A stretch of DNA of 64,000 bases from Flavobacteriales bacterium UBA5040 (GCA_002415135.1 DIBY01000018.1:222154-286153), one strand, 5' to 3'; shown: positions 37,947-46,989, numbered from the stretch's first letter. Numbers and translations are program-made. Notes: generated from the sequence alone by a model not told the origin.

Positions 37947-38111
37947 TTTTTTATTTAATTGATAATGACTTTTGATAGTAAATTTTTACAAGACGCTAGA
38001 GACGTAAGGTTTTAATATAATATCATTTAAATAATAACAAGCGCAAATGCATTTCACTTAGCAATGAGCCTCAACGATCTAAATGTAAATCGTTGCAAAC
38101 ACTACGAAGCT

Positions 38112-40121
38112 TTATTCTTTCTTATTTAGCAACGCATGTGCTCTTTTCAGTACATTTTCTACAGTAAAGCCGTATTCTTTCATTACTTCTTCGCCTGCTG
38201 CTGATTCGCCAAATTTGTCGATGCCAATGACATCGCCATCGTCGGTAGTATATTTCATCCAGCCGAGAGTTGAGCCCGCTTCAACAGCCAGTCTTTTTCT
38301 TATATTTTTTGGAAATACTTTTTCTCTGTAAGCGTCACTCTGTTGATCAAATAAATTCCAACACGGCATACTTACTACTCTTGCTTCAATATTATTTTTC
38401 TTCAATTCTTCCTGAGCTCCCAAAATCAATTGAACTTCAGAACCGCTTGCAATGAGAATTAAATCTGGGTCACCTTCGGAATCTGAAAGAATGTATGCAC
38501 CTTTTTCCAGGTTCTTTGCTTTGGCATATTTCTGCTGATCGATAATTGGAATTCCCTGACGTGTTAAGACAATTGCGACCGGTCCATCTTTATGTTCGAT
38601 GGCGACACGCCAGGCTTGTGCGGTTTCGTTGGCATCTGCTGGACGAATTACGGTCATGTTTGGAACAGAACGTAATCCAACTAACTGTTCAACCGGCTGA
38701 TGTGTCGTTCCATCTTCTCCCAAAGCAATACTGTCGTGGGTGAAAACCATAATCTGACGAATTTTCATAATTGCAGCCAATCGAAGTGGCGGACGCATAT
38801 AATCAGAAAAAATTAAAAAAGTCGCACCATATGGAATCAAATAATTACTGAGCGCCATTCCGTTCAAAACCGAACCCATTGCATGTTCCCGGATTCCAAA
38901 ATGGAAATTACGACCGTCGCGGTGCTTTGCCGAAAATGATTGATACGCCTCAAGATGCGTGTCTGTAGAAGGAGAAAGATCGGCTGAACCACCAATCAAT
39001 TGAGGTAAATATTCTGCGATGGCATTCAATGTTTTGCCTGAAGCTTTTCTGGTCGCCAGCTCAGTTCCTGCTTCAAATACCGGAAGTTTTTTCTCCCAAC
39101 CTTCGGGAAGTTTTCCTGCCGTGATGTTCTCGTATTCTTCCGCAAGATCAGGATGACGTTTTTTATAATTTTTATAGAGCTCGTTCCATTCCTTTTCTTT
39201 TTTTGCAGATTTCTTCCCGGCTTTTCGATAGAAATCTAAAACTTCCTTCGAAACATTAAAATCTTTATCAGGATCAAATCCGAAATTTTCTTTAACCAAC
39301 CGAAGTTCATCTTTACCCAAAGGTGACCCATGAGCTGCAGCTGAATTATGTTTATTCGGACTACCGTAACCAATAATGCTGCGAACTTTTATTAAGGAAG
39401 GACGATCCGTTTCTTTCTTCGCCTTTTTAATGGCTTTTGAAACTGCGTCTAAATCATTGATATCGGGTAAGTTTTGAACATGCCAACCATAAGCCTCAAA
39501 CCGTTTTGAAACATCTTCATCAAAAGCCAAATCAGTATCGCCTTCAATGGTAATGTGGTTGCTGTCGTAGAAATAAATTAAATTTCCGAGGCCAAGATGA
39601 CCCGCTAAAGAAGCTGCTTCTGCGGAAACGCCTTCCATTAGATCACCATCGCTGCAAATCGCATAAATTTTGTAATCGAAAATATTGAAATCAGGCTGGT
39701 TGTAACGCGCCGCCATATATTGTTGCGCAATTGCCATACCTACCCCATTCGCAAAACCTTGTCCCAAAGGACCGGTAGTTACCTCGATTCCGGGCGTAAG
39801 TCCATATTCCGGATGACCAGCCGTAATGCTGTGAAGTTGTCTGAATTTTTTAATATCATCGAGCGAAATTTTATAACCAGTCAAGTACAGGTAACTGTAT
39901 TGCAACATGCAGGCGTGGCCGCACGAAAGAACGAATCGGTCGCGATTCACCCACTCTGGATTTTTGGGATTGTAATGCATCACTTCCGACCATAACACAT
40001 GACCTAAAGGAGCCAAAGCCATCGGTGTTCCGGGATGTCCGGAATCTGCTTTCTCAACTGCATCTGCGGATAAAACCCTAACTGTATCGATACTTTTCTG
40101 AATTAAATTTTTCGTTTCCAT
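38112..40121 (-). CDS. tkt: Transketolase
   Basis: A 669-residue full-length transketolase. The thiamine-diphosphate motif is SDGDLMEG (157-164), SGHPG and GHACMLQYS give further cofactor contacts, and GIREHAMG holds the glutamate that activates the cofactor. It transfers two-carbon units between sugar phosphates. It is the first gene of the pentose phosphate cluster. Confidence 0.95.
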   Translation of the reverse strand: METKNLIQKSIDTVRVLSADAVEKADSGHPGTPMALAPLGHVLWSEVMHYNPKNPEWVNRDRFVLSCGHACMLQYSYLYLTGYKISLDDIKKFRQLHSITAGHPEYGLTPGIEVTTGPLGQGFANGVGMAIAQQYMAARYNQPDFNIFDYKIYAICSDGDLMEGVSAEAASLAGHLGLGNLIYFYDSNHITIEGDTDLAFDEDVSKRFEAYGWHVQNLPDINDLDAVSKAIKKAKKETDRPSLIKVRSIIGYGSPNKHNSAAAHGSPLGKDELRLVKENFGFDPDKDFNVSKEVLDFYRKAGKKSAKKEKEWNELYKNYKKRHPDLAEEYENITAGKLPEGWEKKLPVFEAGTELATRKASGKTLNAIAEYLPQLIGGSADLSPSTDTHLEAYQSFSAKHRDGRNFHFGIREHAMGSVLNGMALSNYLIPYGATFLIFSDYMRPPLRLAAIMKIRQIMVFTHDSIALGEDGTTHQPVEQLVGLRSVPNMTVIRPADANETAQAWRVAIEHKDGPVAIVLTRQGIPIIDQQKYAKAKNLEKGAYILSDSEGDPDLILIASGSEVQLILGAQEELKKNNIEARVVSMPCWNLFDQQSDAYREKVFPKNIRKRLAVEAGSTLGWMKYTTDDGDVIGIDKFGESAAGEEVMKEYGFTVENVLKRAHALLNKKE

Positions 40122-40760
40122 TTTTTATGATTTTTCTTACCTTTTATTTTGAAATTCAAAAGCTTTTAAAGGAACAGGCGAAAGTTGATGAAAAAGGTTA
40201 TTTTTTATAAACTAATTTCCAGTTTAAGATCTGCCTGATTGATTTTACCGAATAATTTTAGGCAATGTTTAGTTCTTTATTTAGAACTCTGGGAAGATAT
40301 TTACCGTACTATTTTCGATGTCTAAAATCTGCATTGCAGTGAATTTCATAAGGTAATTTACAATCAAAAGTAAAAAAAACAATTTTTTTTAACTAAAAAT
40401 AACATTTTGAAGTGATCAGCTTTTCATTACTTATGAAGAGATTTATCACCTATAATCACAAAAGAAGCTGGTTGTTTTTAGCATAAAAAAAAAAGAAATT
40501 ATATTAAAGAAAAACACTTCCGTTCTCAAAGAAAGGATTGAAAAAATAAAAGACTTTGAATGATTAATCGTTTTCGAGTTTTTAGCAAAAGCTTTAACCT
40601 CACTTAAATAATTTGGTTTTTTCTGCTTAGAATGAAATCAGAAAATTTATTGGTAGGTAAAAAATTAGCTACAATCTTTTAGGTGATGTTAACCGTTTTA
40701 AAAAATGGTAATTCGCAATTATCTGAATTTTTGAATAGCTCACTTAACCCCACAAAAAAA
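40122..40760. other. Gene-free spacer between tkt and the mobile element
   Basis: About 640 bases with no gene that I can support. It should hold the tkt promoter; a TACTTTTG-like -7 box is seen on the minus strand near 40370. Before insertion of the element it joined tkt to the initiator tRNA gene. Confidence 0.5.
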
Positions 40761-40784
40761 AGAGAACCATTAAAATGATTCTCT
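40761..40784 (-). terminator. Original tRNA terminator, now stranded at the left end of the element
   Basis: The hairpin AGAGAATCA / TGGTTCTCT (one U-G wobble, stable only as minus-strand RNA), then a T run. It is nearly the same as the terminator behind the intact tRNA at 63726-63749, differing only in the 6-nt loop. It belongs to the pre-insertion tRNA gene. Confidence 0.75.
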
Positions 40785-40809
40785 TTACTTAGTAGCGGAG
40801 ACACGACTC
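40776..40809. repeat. attL: 34-bp direct repeat holding a tRNA 3' fragment
   Basis: Exact 34-base match to 63741-63774. It covers half the terminator stem and the tRNA acceptor and T-arm 3' part, after which similarity stops abruptly. Left boundary of the inserted element. Confidence 0.92.
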
Positions 40810-40969
40810 TCTGTACTCCTTGTTAGCTAGCTTCAATAAACGATTTTGAATGGTTTTGTTTTTTGTGTATGCCGAATAGTATGCCTTTTTATTTGTTAGG
40901 GCACTTCTAAAAGAGTTATAGAATTAATTTTGGATTGCCATAAGTAAGGTAAGTTTTATTTTCTAAGGG
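40810..40969. other. Left end of the element, no gene seen
   Basis: A short AT-rich segment after attL. No copy of the 11-bp integrase arm repeat seen at the right end could be found here. Confidence 0.4.
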
Positions 40970-41315
40970 TTAATAGATAAGCCAAATTTGATTTGATACT
41001 TGAAGCTTATAGATACAAGCAGATAAATATTCTTGCTCATGTTCAATGTAATCTCCAAAGGTCTTAGTCATTAAATCTATTAGTTTTCCAATTTCTCTCT
41101 GATCTTCAGTAGTAATAGTTATATAACTACATCTAAAACATCAAAGGAAATATCAGTTCAGTTTCTTGTGGTAGAATATTCAGAAATTTCTTATCCTCAC
41201 CAAAATATAGATAGTTGTCATAAAATAGGATTCGTTCATAATTTAATGCTATTAGATCAAATTCCCAAGTTTCATAGTCCTCTCCTATCCTAAAAGGTAG
41301 TTGGTCTTTTTTCAT
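40970..41315 (-). pseudogene. Hypothetical gene broken by a frameshift
   Basis: A 60-residue frame starts at 41315 and ends at 41133 (MKKDQLPFRIGEDYETW... to FPLMF). A second frame, open right through that stop, reads ITITTEDQREIGKLIDLMTK and on to LQVSNQIWLIY, ending at 40970. Its amino acid pattern (beta strand, then helices) looks like real protein. Skipping one base near 41135-41150 joins the two into about 113 residues. It could be two genes or one broken one. No family recognised; size and charge would suit a small immunity-like protein, but that is a guess. Confidence 0.4.
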
Positions 41316-41337
41316 TTTAGATTTTAGGTCTTAAAAA

Positions 41338-41358
41338 ACCACTCATTTCAAGAGTGGT
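41338..41358 (-). terminator. Rho-independent terminator after the 142-residue membrane protein gene
   Basis: A 7-bp perfect stem ACCACTC / GAGTGGT, 7-nt loop, followed on the minus strand by six T residues. Confidence 0.85.
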
Positions 41359-41383
41359 CATTAGCATATATATTTAGAAAGTT

Positions 41384-41812
41384 TCACTGAGGTAACATCT
41401 TTTTAACAACTTTGTACAGTAAAAAATAGTACACCATTGATAATACAAGTAAACAACAAAGGAATGTAGTAGTGTAAGAACTCATCGAAGCCAATAGTGC
41501 AAATAAAAGAGATGTAAATATTAAAATGCCAATTAATATATTTGAAAATGAGCCATGGTCAATTTTTCCAAGTTCAAATTTTCTTAACAAAACATTGAAG
41601 AATGCTCCATATTTTGCTACCAAAAATATAAGAATTACAGTTATGGTATTGGTCATACCAATTTCCCCATATGAGTAGTAATTAGCGGCAAATTCATCTG
41701 AATTTTCTATAGCTCCACCAATCATGGTAATTAAAAAAATAGTAAAAACAATTAGCCAAATTGACCAACATACTATATTAGTTATCCCTAAAATTTTTAA
41801 GTATTTCGGCAT
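41384..41812 (-). CDS. Hypothetical membrane protein
   Basis: 142 residues with four hydrophobic helices (about 7-30, 53-72, 87-110, 115-136) and short charged loops. No known motif. It is cargo of the mobile element with its own terminator. Low GC like its neighbours. Confidence 0.6.
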   Translation of the reverse strand: MPKYLKILGITNIVCWSIWLIVFTIFLITMIGGAIENSDEFAANYYSYGEIGMTNTITVILIFLVAKYGAFFNVLLRKFELGKIDHGSFSNILIGILIFTSLLFALLASMSSYTTTFLCCLLVLSMVYYFLLYKVVKKMLPQ

Positions 41813-42027
41813 AGTTATAAATTTTTATATGTGTTAGAATAATAAGCTCCAGATAAAGAATGTTAAGAATAAAATTTAGAACAGCACAAGTTAAAAATAC
41901 GGCACAAATTCTAAGGTGCCGTCTGGTTGAATTACAAAATAAGATAGCAATGCAGAAATCATTGAAATTAATATTTTAAAAATTAATCATTAACCCTAAT
42001 TGCTTTAGTGGTTTACATTATAAAAGT

Positions 42028-42381
42028 TTATTTAATTATAAAATAGATTAACACCAAAACAATTGTTATAACAAGCGAGATCAATGCTAATAAAGAGATG
42101 TGGACAGTATTCATTCTTTTAAAAACTGGAATGGTAACAATTAAGAACAAAAAATAAATACCAAATGTTTTTAATATTGTCATTAAAATATTGTTGTCCA
42201 AATAAAGAAAATATAGCGGGGTAATAAGACATACTAAGAAAAAAAGTAGCGAGTAAATCGGAGTTTGTGAAAAAATACTTGAATTTCGAATTGGATCTTG
42301 TTGAGCTCTTGACTTTACACCAGTGAACGAAGAAAAAGCAATTGCGGATGCTGCTATTATTAAATAAGAGAGGTATTCCAT
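42028..42381 (-). CDS. Hypothetical membrane protein
   Basis: 117 residues with four hydrophobic helices (about 3-19, 43-61, 66-86, 93-116). No recognised family. It is divergent from a small XRE regulator, and a perfect promoter with an operator-like repeat lies in between, so that regulator probably controls it. Confidence 0.6.
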   Translation of the reverse strand: MEYLSYLIIAASAIAFSSFTGVKSRAQQDPIRNSSIFSQTPIYSLLFFLVCLITPLYFLYLDNNILMTILKTFGIYFLFLIVTIPVFKRMNTVHISLLALISLVITIVLVLIYFIIK

Positions 42382-42446
42382 AAATTTTTTTTGGTTTTTA
42401 TTTTATATTAAAGGTACTATGTTGACATATATGACAATAGGTTAAA

Positions 42447-42485
42447 CAAATATAAACAAGACTTTTGACTTGTCAATAAAGTCAA
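42447..42485 (-). promoter_or_regulatory. Promoter of the 117-residue membrane protein gene with overlapping operator
   Basis: On the minus strand TTG (42474-42476), a 19-nt spacer and TATATTTG (42447-42454) form a perfect Bacteroidota promoter. The inverted repeat TTGACTT (42465-42471) / AAGTCAA (42479-42485) covers its -33 and ends one base before the GTG start of the divergent XRE gene. A binding site there could control both genes. Confidence 0.7.
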
Positions 42486-42725
42486 GTGGAAAAGTCGGTT
42501 TTTTTAGAAATCATAGGTAAAAGAATAAGAGAAGTAAGATTGTCTAAAAATCTTACTCAGCTTGATCTTGTTTCCAGAATTGATGGAGAAGTTGACCCTA
42601 CTAACATCTCTAGAATAGAGAGTGGGAGAACAAATCCAACAATATTTACATTACAAAAATTAGCTGATGCCATGGAAATTTCTCTTGTTCAATTACTTGA
42701 CGAAGAATATTCCATAGAGAGCTAA
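42486..42725 (+). CDS. XRE-family helix-turn-helix regulator
   Basis: A 79-residue one-domain HTH protein with a GTG start. The Cro/C1 HTH is plain: GKRIREVRLSKNLTQLDLV, then NISRIESGRTNPTIFTLQKLADAMEI. An operator-like inverted repeat ends at its start codon, so it probably regulates itself and the divergent membrane protein gene. It is the only obvious regulator of the element. Confidence 0.88.
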   Translation: MEKSVFLEIIGKRIREVRLSKNLTQLDLVSRIDGEVDPTNISRIESGRTNPTIFTLQKLADAMEISLVQLLDEEYSIES

Positions 42726-42938
42726 GTTAAGGATTATTTCAGCATTTTCAATTTTACATAATAAAATTAATTTCATATTTGCATTGTTAATTCCTACATG
42801 TAATACCAAGGACTTTAAGTCAACAAATACAAGAAAATGGATCCTACTAAATTTTCCTAAACTTTAGTAAAAAGGCTATAATTATACTATTCTGCTAAAT
42901 TCTAAATAGTCAAAAACAGTAAAAAAACAGCCTTATTA

Positions 42939-43382
42939 TTAATCCACGCTTAAGCCTGATTCTTCAATGCTGAAATAATCCACTTCAGTTATAATCAAAT
43001 GATCCAAAAGTTTTATGTTAAGAATCTCTCCTGCAGAAGCAATTTGTGAGGTTATTTTTAAATCTGCGCTGCTAGGCTTTAAGTTTCCACTTGGGTGATT
43101 ATGAGCTACAATTATAGCACTTGCATTTACCTTTAAGGCGATAGAATAAATATGTCTAATATCTACTGTACACTGGTTTATTCCCCCTTTTGATAAACTG
43201 TATATTCCTAAGACTTTATTAGCCTGATTGAGAAACATCACTTTAAATTCTTCAAGAAGTTCTATATTATCCCTATTCCAGGAATTCAAAAATAATTTAA
43301 AAGCGGTGGAAGAATTATTTATCACAGGTTTTTCAATAATTTCAGTTCTATAACTTACCTGTATTTCGTTTAAGATGTTCAT
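42939..43382 (-). CDS. RadC-like JAB-domain protein
   Basis: A 147-residue protein with the JAMM/MPN+ signature: E46 region, HNHPSG at 94-99 and D107, which bind zinc. Only the JAB domain is present; the N-terminal helix-hairpin-helix part of chromosomal RadC is lacking, as in most copies on Bacteroidota mobile elements. It was named for DNA repair, but its real activity is unknown. Monocistronic. Confidence 0.9.
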   Translation of the reverse strand: MNILNEIQVSYRTEIIEKPVINNSSTAFKLFLNSWNRDNIELLEEFKVMFLNQANKVLGIYSLSKGGINQCTVDIRHIYSIALKVNASAIIVAHNHPSGNLKPSSADLKITSQIASAGEILNIKLLDHLIITEVDYFSIEESGLSVD

Positions 43383-43466
43383 ATTAATTTTTTTAAGATT
43401 AGAGTCGATTTTTTTCCTGGACTAAATATAGGTTTTGGGGAAAATGTCGGGTTATAAAAATTAAAA

Positions 43467-43486
43467 AATCCCCAATGAAGGGGATT
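43467..43486 (-). terminator. Rho-independent terminator after the 124-residue hypothetical gene
   Basis: A 7-bp perfect stem AATCCCC / GGGGATT with a 6-nt loop, followed on the minus strand by a T run. Confidence 0.88.
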
Positions 43487-43490
43487 AGTG

Positions 43491-43868
43491 TTACTTGGAA
43501 GACAAAGCTTCTTCAAATTCTTCAATAGGTGAAGTTTCAGTGGAATCTACATCCACAACTTTAAGATTACCTACGAAATCTGAGGCTTGTAATAGTTCAA
43601 TTGCACCAAGTGGATAAGATAATTTCATAAATGTGAAATTCCTTCCATATTCAGGGTCATAATCCTGCTCTTTAGCATTGAATAAGTATACTGCCCCAAT
43701 GTCTAAAGACATATTCTCAGCAATTGTTCCGCTGATGACATTCTTACTGGGCATTTCTCCTGCAATTCCTAATAGGATTACAGGCATGTGTCCATTCTTG
43801 TCTTCAGTTGCATGTTTTGATTTAAGCAAATCTACCTTTGCTACAAATCCTTTGAAATGTTTTTTCAT
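43491..43868 (-). CDS. Hypothetical protein of the mobile element
   Basis: About 125 residues from the likely start MKKHFKGF at 43868; a longer start ten residues upstream (MSNSKILLI) is possible. Soluble, with a mixed alpha/beta pattern and an acidic C-terminus (EEFEEALSSK). The type is often seen in Bacteroidota elements beside radC, but I cannot name a family. The 170-base leader is unusually G-rich on the plus strand. A terminator follows. Confidence 0.6.
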   Translation of the reverse strand: MKKHFKGFVAKVDLLKSKHATEDKNGHMPVILLGIAGEMPSKNVISGTIAENMSLDIGAVYLFNAKEQDYDPEYGRNFTFMKLSYPLGAIELLQASDFVGNLKVVDVDSTETSPIEEFEEALSSK

Positions 43869-44068
43869 AATGAGTAAGATTTTTGAGTTACTCAAAATGA
43901 GTTAGAGGTAGAAAGGGGGATTGTGTTGTTTATATTTAGCGCAGGGTTTTAAGTTCCTTTCTTACTGGGTGTTGGGGGAGTTTTTCTTTTTGGAGTTAGG
44001 TGGGGGGAGTTTCTGTAACAATCTACACGCACGTTTTAATAAAGTAGCTAAAAAATTTTTAAAAAAAA

Positions 44069-44968
44069 TTAATTCTGCTTTCTTACTTTATCTTCTATTT
44101 TTAAGACCTCATCGTGGGTAAAATTAAACTCATCTTCTCCTGCTTTCCTGACTATGACATATTCTTTGGTAACATTATGGTAAATATCTGCAATCTGATC
44201 ATTTAAGGGAACAATCACAATATTAAGAACTCCATTTATTAGTCCACATTTATCACCTTTAAAAACTTTTATATACAAATCATCTCGGTTTTTTGCATAC
44301 AAGATTTGGCATCTATCATATTCTAACCTAAAAGGAATTAAAGGATTCATAAAAGGATCAAATAAGCCCCATTTCCCTCCTCTTTTAGCCCAGATGTAGT
44401 CCTTATGATCTCCAAATGGATTGAAATGTTCCATAGTATCTTCTAAATCATTCATCAATAATTCTCCTTTCATATTATAAATTGTTACCCCATTTTCGTG
44501 TTTTGAATACAAACAGTTCTCATTCAATTTATCAACCCAAGCATATTCAACAGGTAGTAATTCTTGTGTTGAAGTTACTAAGCCAAATTTATCTTCGATC
44601 CTAACAAGATATAAATCTGTTCCAAGACAGATTATTTCGTCGTACATTTTTACAGGTTTTTTATTCTCTAAGAACACCTTATCTTTCCATTGTACGACTT
44701 TCACTTCATAATAATCATCATATCCATCATAATGATCCTCAGTGAGCTCTCTGGCCTTTTTACATAATAGTTCTAACTTCTCTAGCAAGACCAAGTTGGG
44801 CTTAGAATCAGTTTTATAGATATTGTATTCGTATGCTAAATGCTGTGACAGTTCACTAAAAAGAGGATGCTCAGTATTAAAATTTCCAGTAACATTCACT
44901 TTCGGAGCGTAAACTGGATCTGTTTTTTCTTCTATTTCTATATTAAGAATTAATTTTTTGTTATTCAT
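44069..44968 (-). CDS. WG-repeat-containing protein
   Basis: A 299-residue protein without signal peptide. The middle part holds WG-type repeats: EDKFGLVTS, GKWGLFDP and DKCGLING, each followed by a strand with a conserved tyrosine or valine. WG repeats form small beta units of unknown role. The start lies inside the end of the upstream lipoprotein gene (8-nt overlap), so both are co-translated. It may be part of a surface or interference cassette. Confidence 0.75.
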   Translation of the reverse strand: MNNKKLILNIEIEEKTDPVYAPKVNVTGNFNTEHPLFSELSQHLAYEYNIYKTDSKPNLVLLEKLELLCKKARELTEDHYDGYDDYYEVKVVQWKDKVFLENKKPVKMYDEIICLGTDLYLVRIEDKFGLVTSTQELLPVEYAWVDKLNENCLYSKHENGVTIYNMKGELLMNDLEDTMEHFNPFGDHKDYIWAKRGGKWGLFDPFMNPLIPFRLEYDRCQILYAKNRDDLYIKVFKGDKCGLINGVLNIVIVPLNDQIADIYHNVTKEYVIVRKAGEDEFNFTHDEVLKIEDKVRKQN

Positions 44969-45332
44969 GATCTGATATTAATCTGTATCTATGTTTAATA
45001 TGTTTATTATAAAACTTTCCGAATGACTCTGCATTTTTAAAATCATCCCAGACAACTAGAGGCAAGTTTTCATGGATGTACTTTTTCTTTTTAGTAGTAT
45101 AGATGAAATACCCAGTTTTACCATCACAGCTATAGTAATTTGCACTTCTTATCCAAGAACTTCTTGAAGTATCCACGTCATCAACAAACTTAAAAGTAAT
45201 AGACTCTATGGTGTTTTTAGCTTCATTATATGTTTTGAAGGAAGTATTAATTTCTGAACAATCAGAAATATTTTGTCTTTCTTTTGTGCATGACAGGAAT
45301 ATGAGTAGAGCTAAAATATAAATAGATTTCAT
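44961..45332 (-). CDS. Hypothetical lipoprotein
   Basis: 123 residues; the lipobox LIFLSC places the acylated cysteine at about 15. No known domain behind it. It overlaps the WG-repeat gene by 8 nt and follows the coiled-coil lipoprotein gene by 18 nt, making a three-gene unit. Confidence 0.65.
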   Translation of the reverse strand: MKSIYILALLIFLSCTKERQNISDCSEINTSFKTYNEAKNTIESITFKFVDDVDTSRSSWIRSANYYSCDGKTGYFIYTTKKKKYIHENLPLVVWDDFKNAESFGKFYNKHIKHRYRLISDHE

Positions 45333-45350
45333 TACTTATCAGGTGTTTTT

Positions 45351-45668
45351 TTAGTTGATTGCAGCACTAGAAATATTTTCAATAGCATTTTTTACATTGT
45401 TAGTTTCACTCTCCACATCTGAAACATTTGATTCCCAATCTTCAATACCAAAATCATTTACTTCATTTTCAAGATTAGAAACAGCAGTAACTGCATCATC
45501 AATTTTAGAATTTATATCATCAATTTGTGTTGATAATATTTCATTTCTTTCTTGTGTTTCAGAAAGTAGCATCTTAGTATCTTCTAGTTCTTGCTGTAAA
45601 TCACTTATTTCAGTAGAATCACATGCGATAAGCGTACAGAATAGTATAATAGTAATTATTGTTTTCAT
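45351..45668 (-). CDS. Small coiled-coil lipoprotein
   Basis: 105 residues with a lipobox ending in LIAC (C16), then almost pure heptad-pattern helix (ISDLQQELEDTKMLLSETQ and on). It looks like a Lpp-style trimeric or dimeric coiled coil at the cell envelope. First gene of the lipoprotein, lipoprotein, WG-repeat unit. Confidence 0.7.
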   Translation of the reverse strand: MKTIITIILFCTLIACDSTEISDLQQELEDTKMLLSETQERNEILSTQIDDINSKIDDAVTAVSNLENEVNDFGIEDWESNVSDVESETNNVKNAIENISSAAIN

Positions 45669-45845
45669 GAATTATTATAGAGTATATTATTGTTATTTGA
45701 TCTCATAATAGAACCTTTTTCAAATATAATTAAATTATAGAAGTTCTAACTTGAATTTAGAAGTTTAAGTAATACTTAATAATCAAAAATCCCTTAAATT
45801 TAAATATTTGTAATAACTCAAATTTCGCTACAAATTATAGCAATA

Positions 45846-45853
45846 TACTTTTG
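45846..45853 (+). promoter_or_regulatory. Possible -7 element before the 93-residue protein gene
   Basis: TACTTTTG fits TAnnTTTG, 33 nt before the ATG. A second identical octamer sits at 45875-45882, only 4 nt before the ATG. Confidence 0.4.
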
Positions 45854-45886
45854 CTAGTTGATACAATTCTTATCTACTTTTGAACA

Positions 45887-46168
45887 ATGAAACTACAAGC
45901 TAGAATTAAGGAAGCTGTTGATTTGAAGAATGGCACTGAACCACAATCTGTAATAGTTGAATTTGTTGGAGATAAGGATAAGCAACCTTTTGAAGTGCTT
46001 TTCTATGACATAGATCCTTATAGGGAGGGAATAAGAAAATGGGATATTTGGGAACTCACAATTAAATGGAAAAGTGAAGTCTTCACAGATGAGAAAACTG
46101 GAAAGAAGTCTTATTTCACTTATTTAATCTGTTTAAAAGCAAAGCCTGTAGTACAGATGCAAAAATAA
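45887..46168 (+). CDS. Hypothetical protein, possibly OB-fold
   Basis: 93 residues, all-beta in look: SVIVEFVGDKDKQPFEVLF, then WELTIKWKSEVFTDEKTGKK and a YFTYLICLKA strand. The spacing recalls DUF3127, an OB-fold, single-strand-DNA-binding-like family of Bacteroidota. This is a weak resemblance only. Convergent with the SRAP gene. Confidence 0.55.
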   Translation: MKLQARIKEAVDLKNGTEPQSVIVEFVGDKDKQPFEVLFYDIDPYREGIRKWDIWELTIKWKSEVFTDEKTGKKSYFTYLICLKAKPVVQMQK

Positions 46169-46210
46169 TTTTCATTCATTATTCTCTAGCATATATACGT
46201 ATTATAAGAA

Positions 46211-46858
46211 CTAAAAAAGTGTTGTAGGATTCCCCGCATCTAAATTTAAAGCAACTAATTGGGGGTTGTAATGAGGAAAAGCAAAGTCATCTACTGGTCT
46301 ATCAGATAGCCAGGCCTCTTCTGCTTCCTTTGACAGGATTAAGGGCATTCTGTCCTTTGTATTGTGGATCTCAGACATCAGTTCATTGGCATTTGAAGTT
46401 ACAATAGAAAAGCTGGTAAGAGTTTCATTGGTGTCTTTATCAGTCCAGATATTGTAGATTCCTCCTAGTGCAAAAGGTTTATTGCCATTATCTAATTGAA
46501 TGAAGTATTTCTCCTTATTTTTTCCCTTAGAGTCTAACCACTTCCATTCATAAAATCCATTGACTAAAACTAAACATCTATTAGAAACTGAATTTTTAAA
46601 ACTGGGTTTTTCTGTCAGAGTATCAATTCTAGCATTCAAAGTCATCTTCTGAATATCTCTGTTCTTAGCCCAAAATGGAATTAAACCCCAATCTCCCAGT
46701 ATTGCTTCATCAGGACTTTCATCCATAATAATGGGTGTTTTAGGATGTGAGAATCCATTTAGAAAACCAGATCCTTTAAAGTCTGGAGCATTATATTCAA
46801 CTCCAAAGGAATCTTTTATTTCTTTTTTAGTTAGGTTATTTGAAATGTAGTAGCACAT
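46211..46858 (-). CDS. SRAP-family (HMCES/YedK) abasic-site crosslinking protein
   Basis: About 215 residues. The start must be the ATG at 46858, because the family needs cysteine as residue 2 (MCYYIS) after removal of Met; the frame itself is open three codons further. Other active-site parts are visible: NARIDTLTEKPSF, GFYEWKW with the catalytic glutamate, and HNTKDRMPLIL with the histidine. Proteins of this family bond covalently to abasic sites in single-stranded DNA and shield them. On a mobile element it may protect its DNA during replication or transfer. Confidence 0.92.
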   Translation of the reverse strand: MCYYISNNLTKKEIKDSFGVEYNAPDFKGSGFLNGFSHPKTPIIMDESPDEAILGDWGLIPFWAKNRDIQKMTLNARIDTLTEKPSFKNSVSNRCLVLVNGFYEWKWLDSKGKNKEKYFIQLDNGNKPFALGGIYNIWTDKDTNETLTSFSIVTSNANELMSEIHNTKDRMPLILSKEAEEAWLSDRPVDDFAFPHYNPQLVALNLDAGNPTTLF

Positions 46859-46989
46859 AACTAGCAATTATAGATAAGTCAAATTTAGTAATTAGAAGTG
46901 TAAACTATGATAACTACTGCTATAAAATTAGAACTTTTAAATAATTTAGGAAATTAATAACAAATCCATTTTTAACTAATTAAATTAGG

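Noticed and set aside
43921..44121. Plus-strand frame in the G-rich leader
   Set aside because: Composition is driven by the G runs, no ATG-near signal, and it overlaps the end of the WG-repeat gene.
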